A DNA stretch of 64,000 nt from Castellaniella sp036379515 (GTDB lineage: Bacteria; Pseudomonadota; Gammaproteobacteria; Burkholderiales; Burkholderiaceae_B), in assembly GCF_036379515.1 (NCBI RefSeq), contig NZ_DASVGN010000027.1, positions 184,399 through 248,398 of the forward strand, in the 5' to 3' direction. The position numbers and the translations under genes are program-made. Below the pieces are notes generated by a model, which ran no database searches, was not told the origin of the DNA, and saw only the letters and a list, made by a program, of their open reading frames with translations. Positions 63,935 through 64,000 of this stretch are shown here, one piece after another; position 1 is the stretch's first letter; each line of letters begins with the position of its first letter.

Positions 63935-64000
63935 AACGGGTTGTGAGGCAAGCGAGCTTGGGGGGCCGATCTGGGGAGAGGGGCCCGCGCGCTTGCGCCA
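63935..64000 (-). other. 23S-5S spacer, end of the window
   Basis: 66 bases between the 5S gene and the window edge. No 23S 3'-end sequence is recognisable, so this should be the 23S-5S spacer. Confidence 0.5.

Overview
The window is high-GC chromosomal DNA from a betaproteobacterium of the Burkholderiales, most probably the family Alcaligenaceae (Bordetella, Achromobacter, Castellaniella and relatives). Three things point there: the order of the complete dcw (division and cell wall) cluster, the single-chain MurE-MurF fusion inside it, and the protein sequences of housekeeping genes such as mraZ, secA, lpxC and ftsZ. I assigned the family from recalled similarities, not from a search. The DNA looks like core chromosome: I see no insertion sequences, prophage genes, integrases or CRISPR arrays.

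Layout. Positions 1-2087 (+) hold the end of amgK, then murU (cell-wall sugar recycling) and a membrane-anchored coiled-coil protein. 2100-4567 (-) is a metNIQ methionine importer. 4776-6599 holds an MFS exporter and a convergent, overlapping msrQ. 6646-7877 (+) is a yybP-ykoY type manganese riboswitch in front of a CaCA-family cation antiporter. 7838-16073 (-) is a tightly packed six-gene run: DedA membrane protein, response regulator, sensor kinase, TolC-like outer-membrane lipoprotein, periplasmic adaptor and RND pump. 16162-30859 holds mixed genes: two thioesterases, an EamA transporter, a DsrE-like protein, tRNA-Lys(UUU), a phosphoesterase, a divergent GH31 protein, a MASE3-PAS-GGDEF-EAL protein, mnmC, an inositol-monophosphatase-family gene, an M20 amidohydrolase and mgtE.

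Positions 30974-53482 are the envelope and division block, almost all on the minus strand. In transcription order it runs mraZ, rsmH, ftsL, ftsI, murEF, mraY, murD, ftsW, murG, murC, ddl, ftsQ, ftsA, ftsZ, lpxC, an M23 peptidase and secA, with dciA reading the other way between lpxC and the peptidase. Most neighbours overlap by 4 bases (ATGA), so translation is probably coupled. A promoter and 10-bp-phased GTGGG-type repeats in front of mraZ look like the MraZ autoregulatory operator.

Positions 53723-59178 carry a branched-chain amino-acid type ABC system: a Tat-exported binding protein on plus, convergent with livG-livF-livH-livM on minus. 59372-59786 is RNase P RNA (rnpB) with its promoter. 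Then come an Uup-type ABC-F ATPase, pyrC, a small SWIB-domain protein and a small membrane protein. The window ends with a terminator and the 5S rRNA of an rRNA operon entering on the minus strand.

Functionally the window is dominated by envelope building: peptidoglycan precursor synthesis and recycling, the divisome, lipid A commitment and Sec export. Around this core sit transport and stress modules. The best candidates for something under-described are the DedA/two-component/RND operon and the riboswitch-controlled antiporter.
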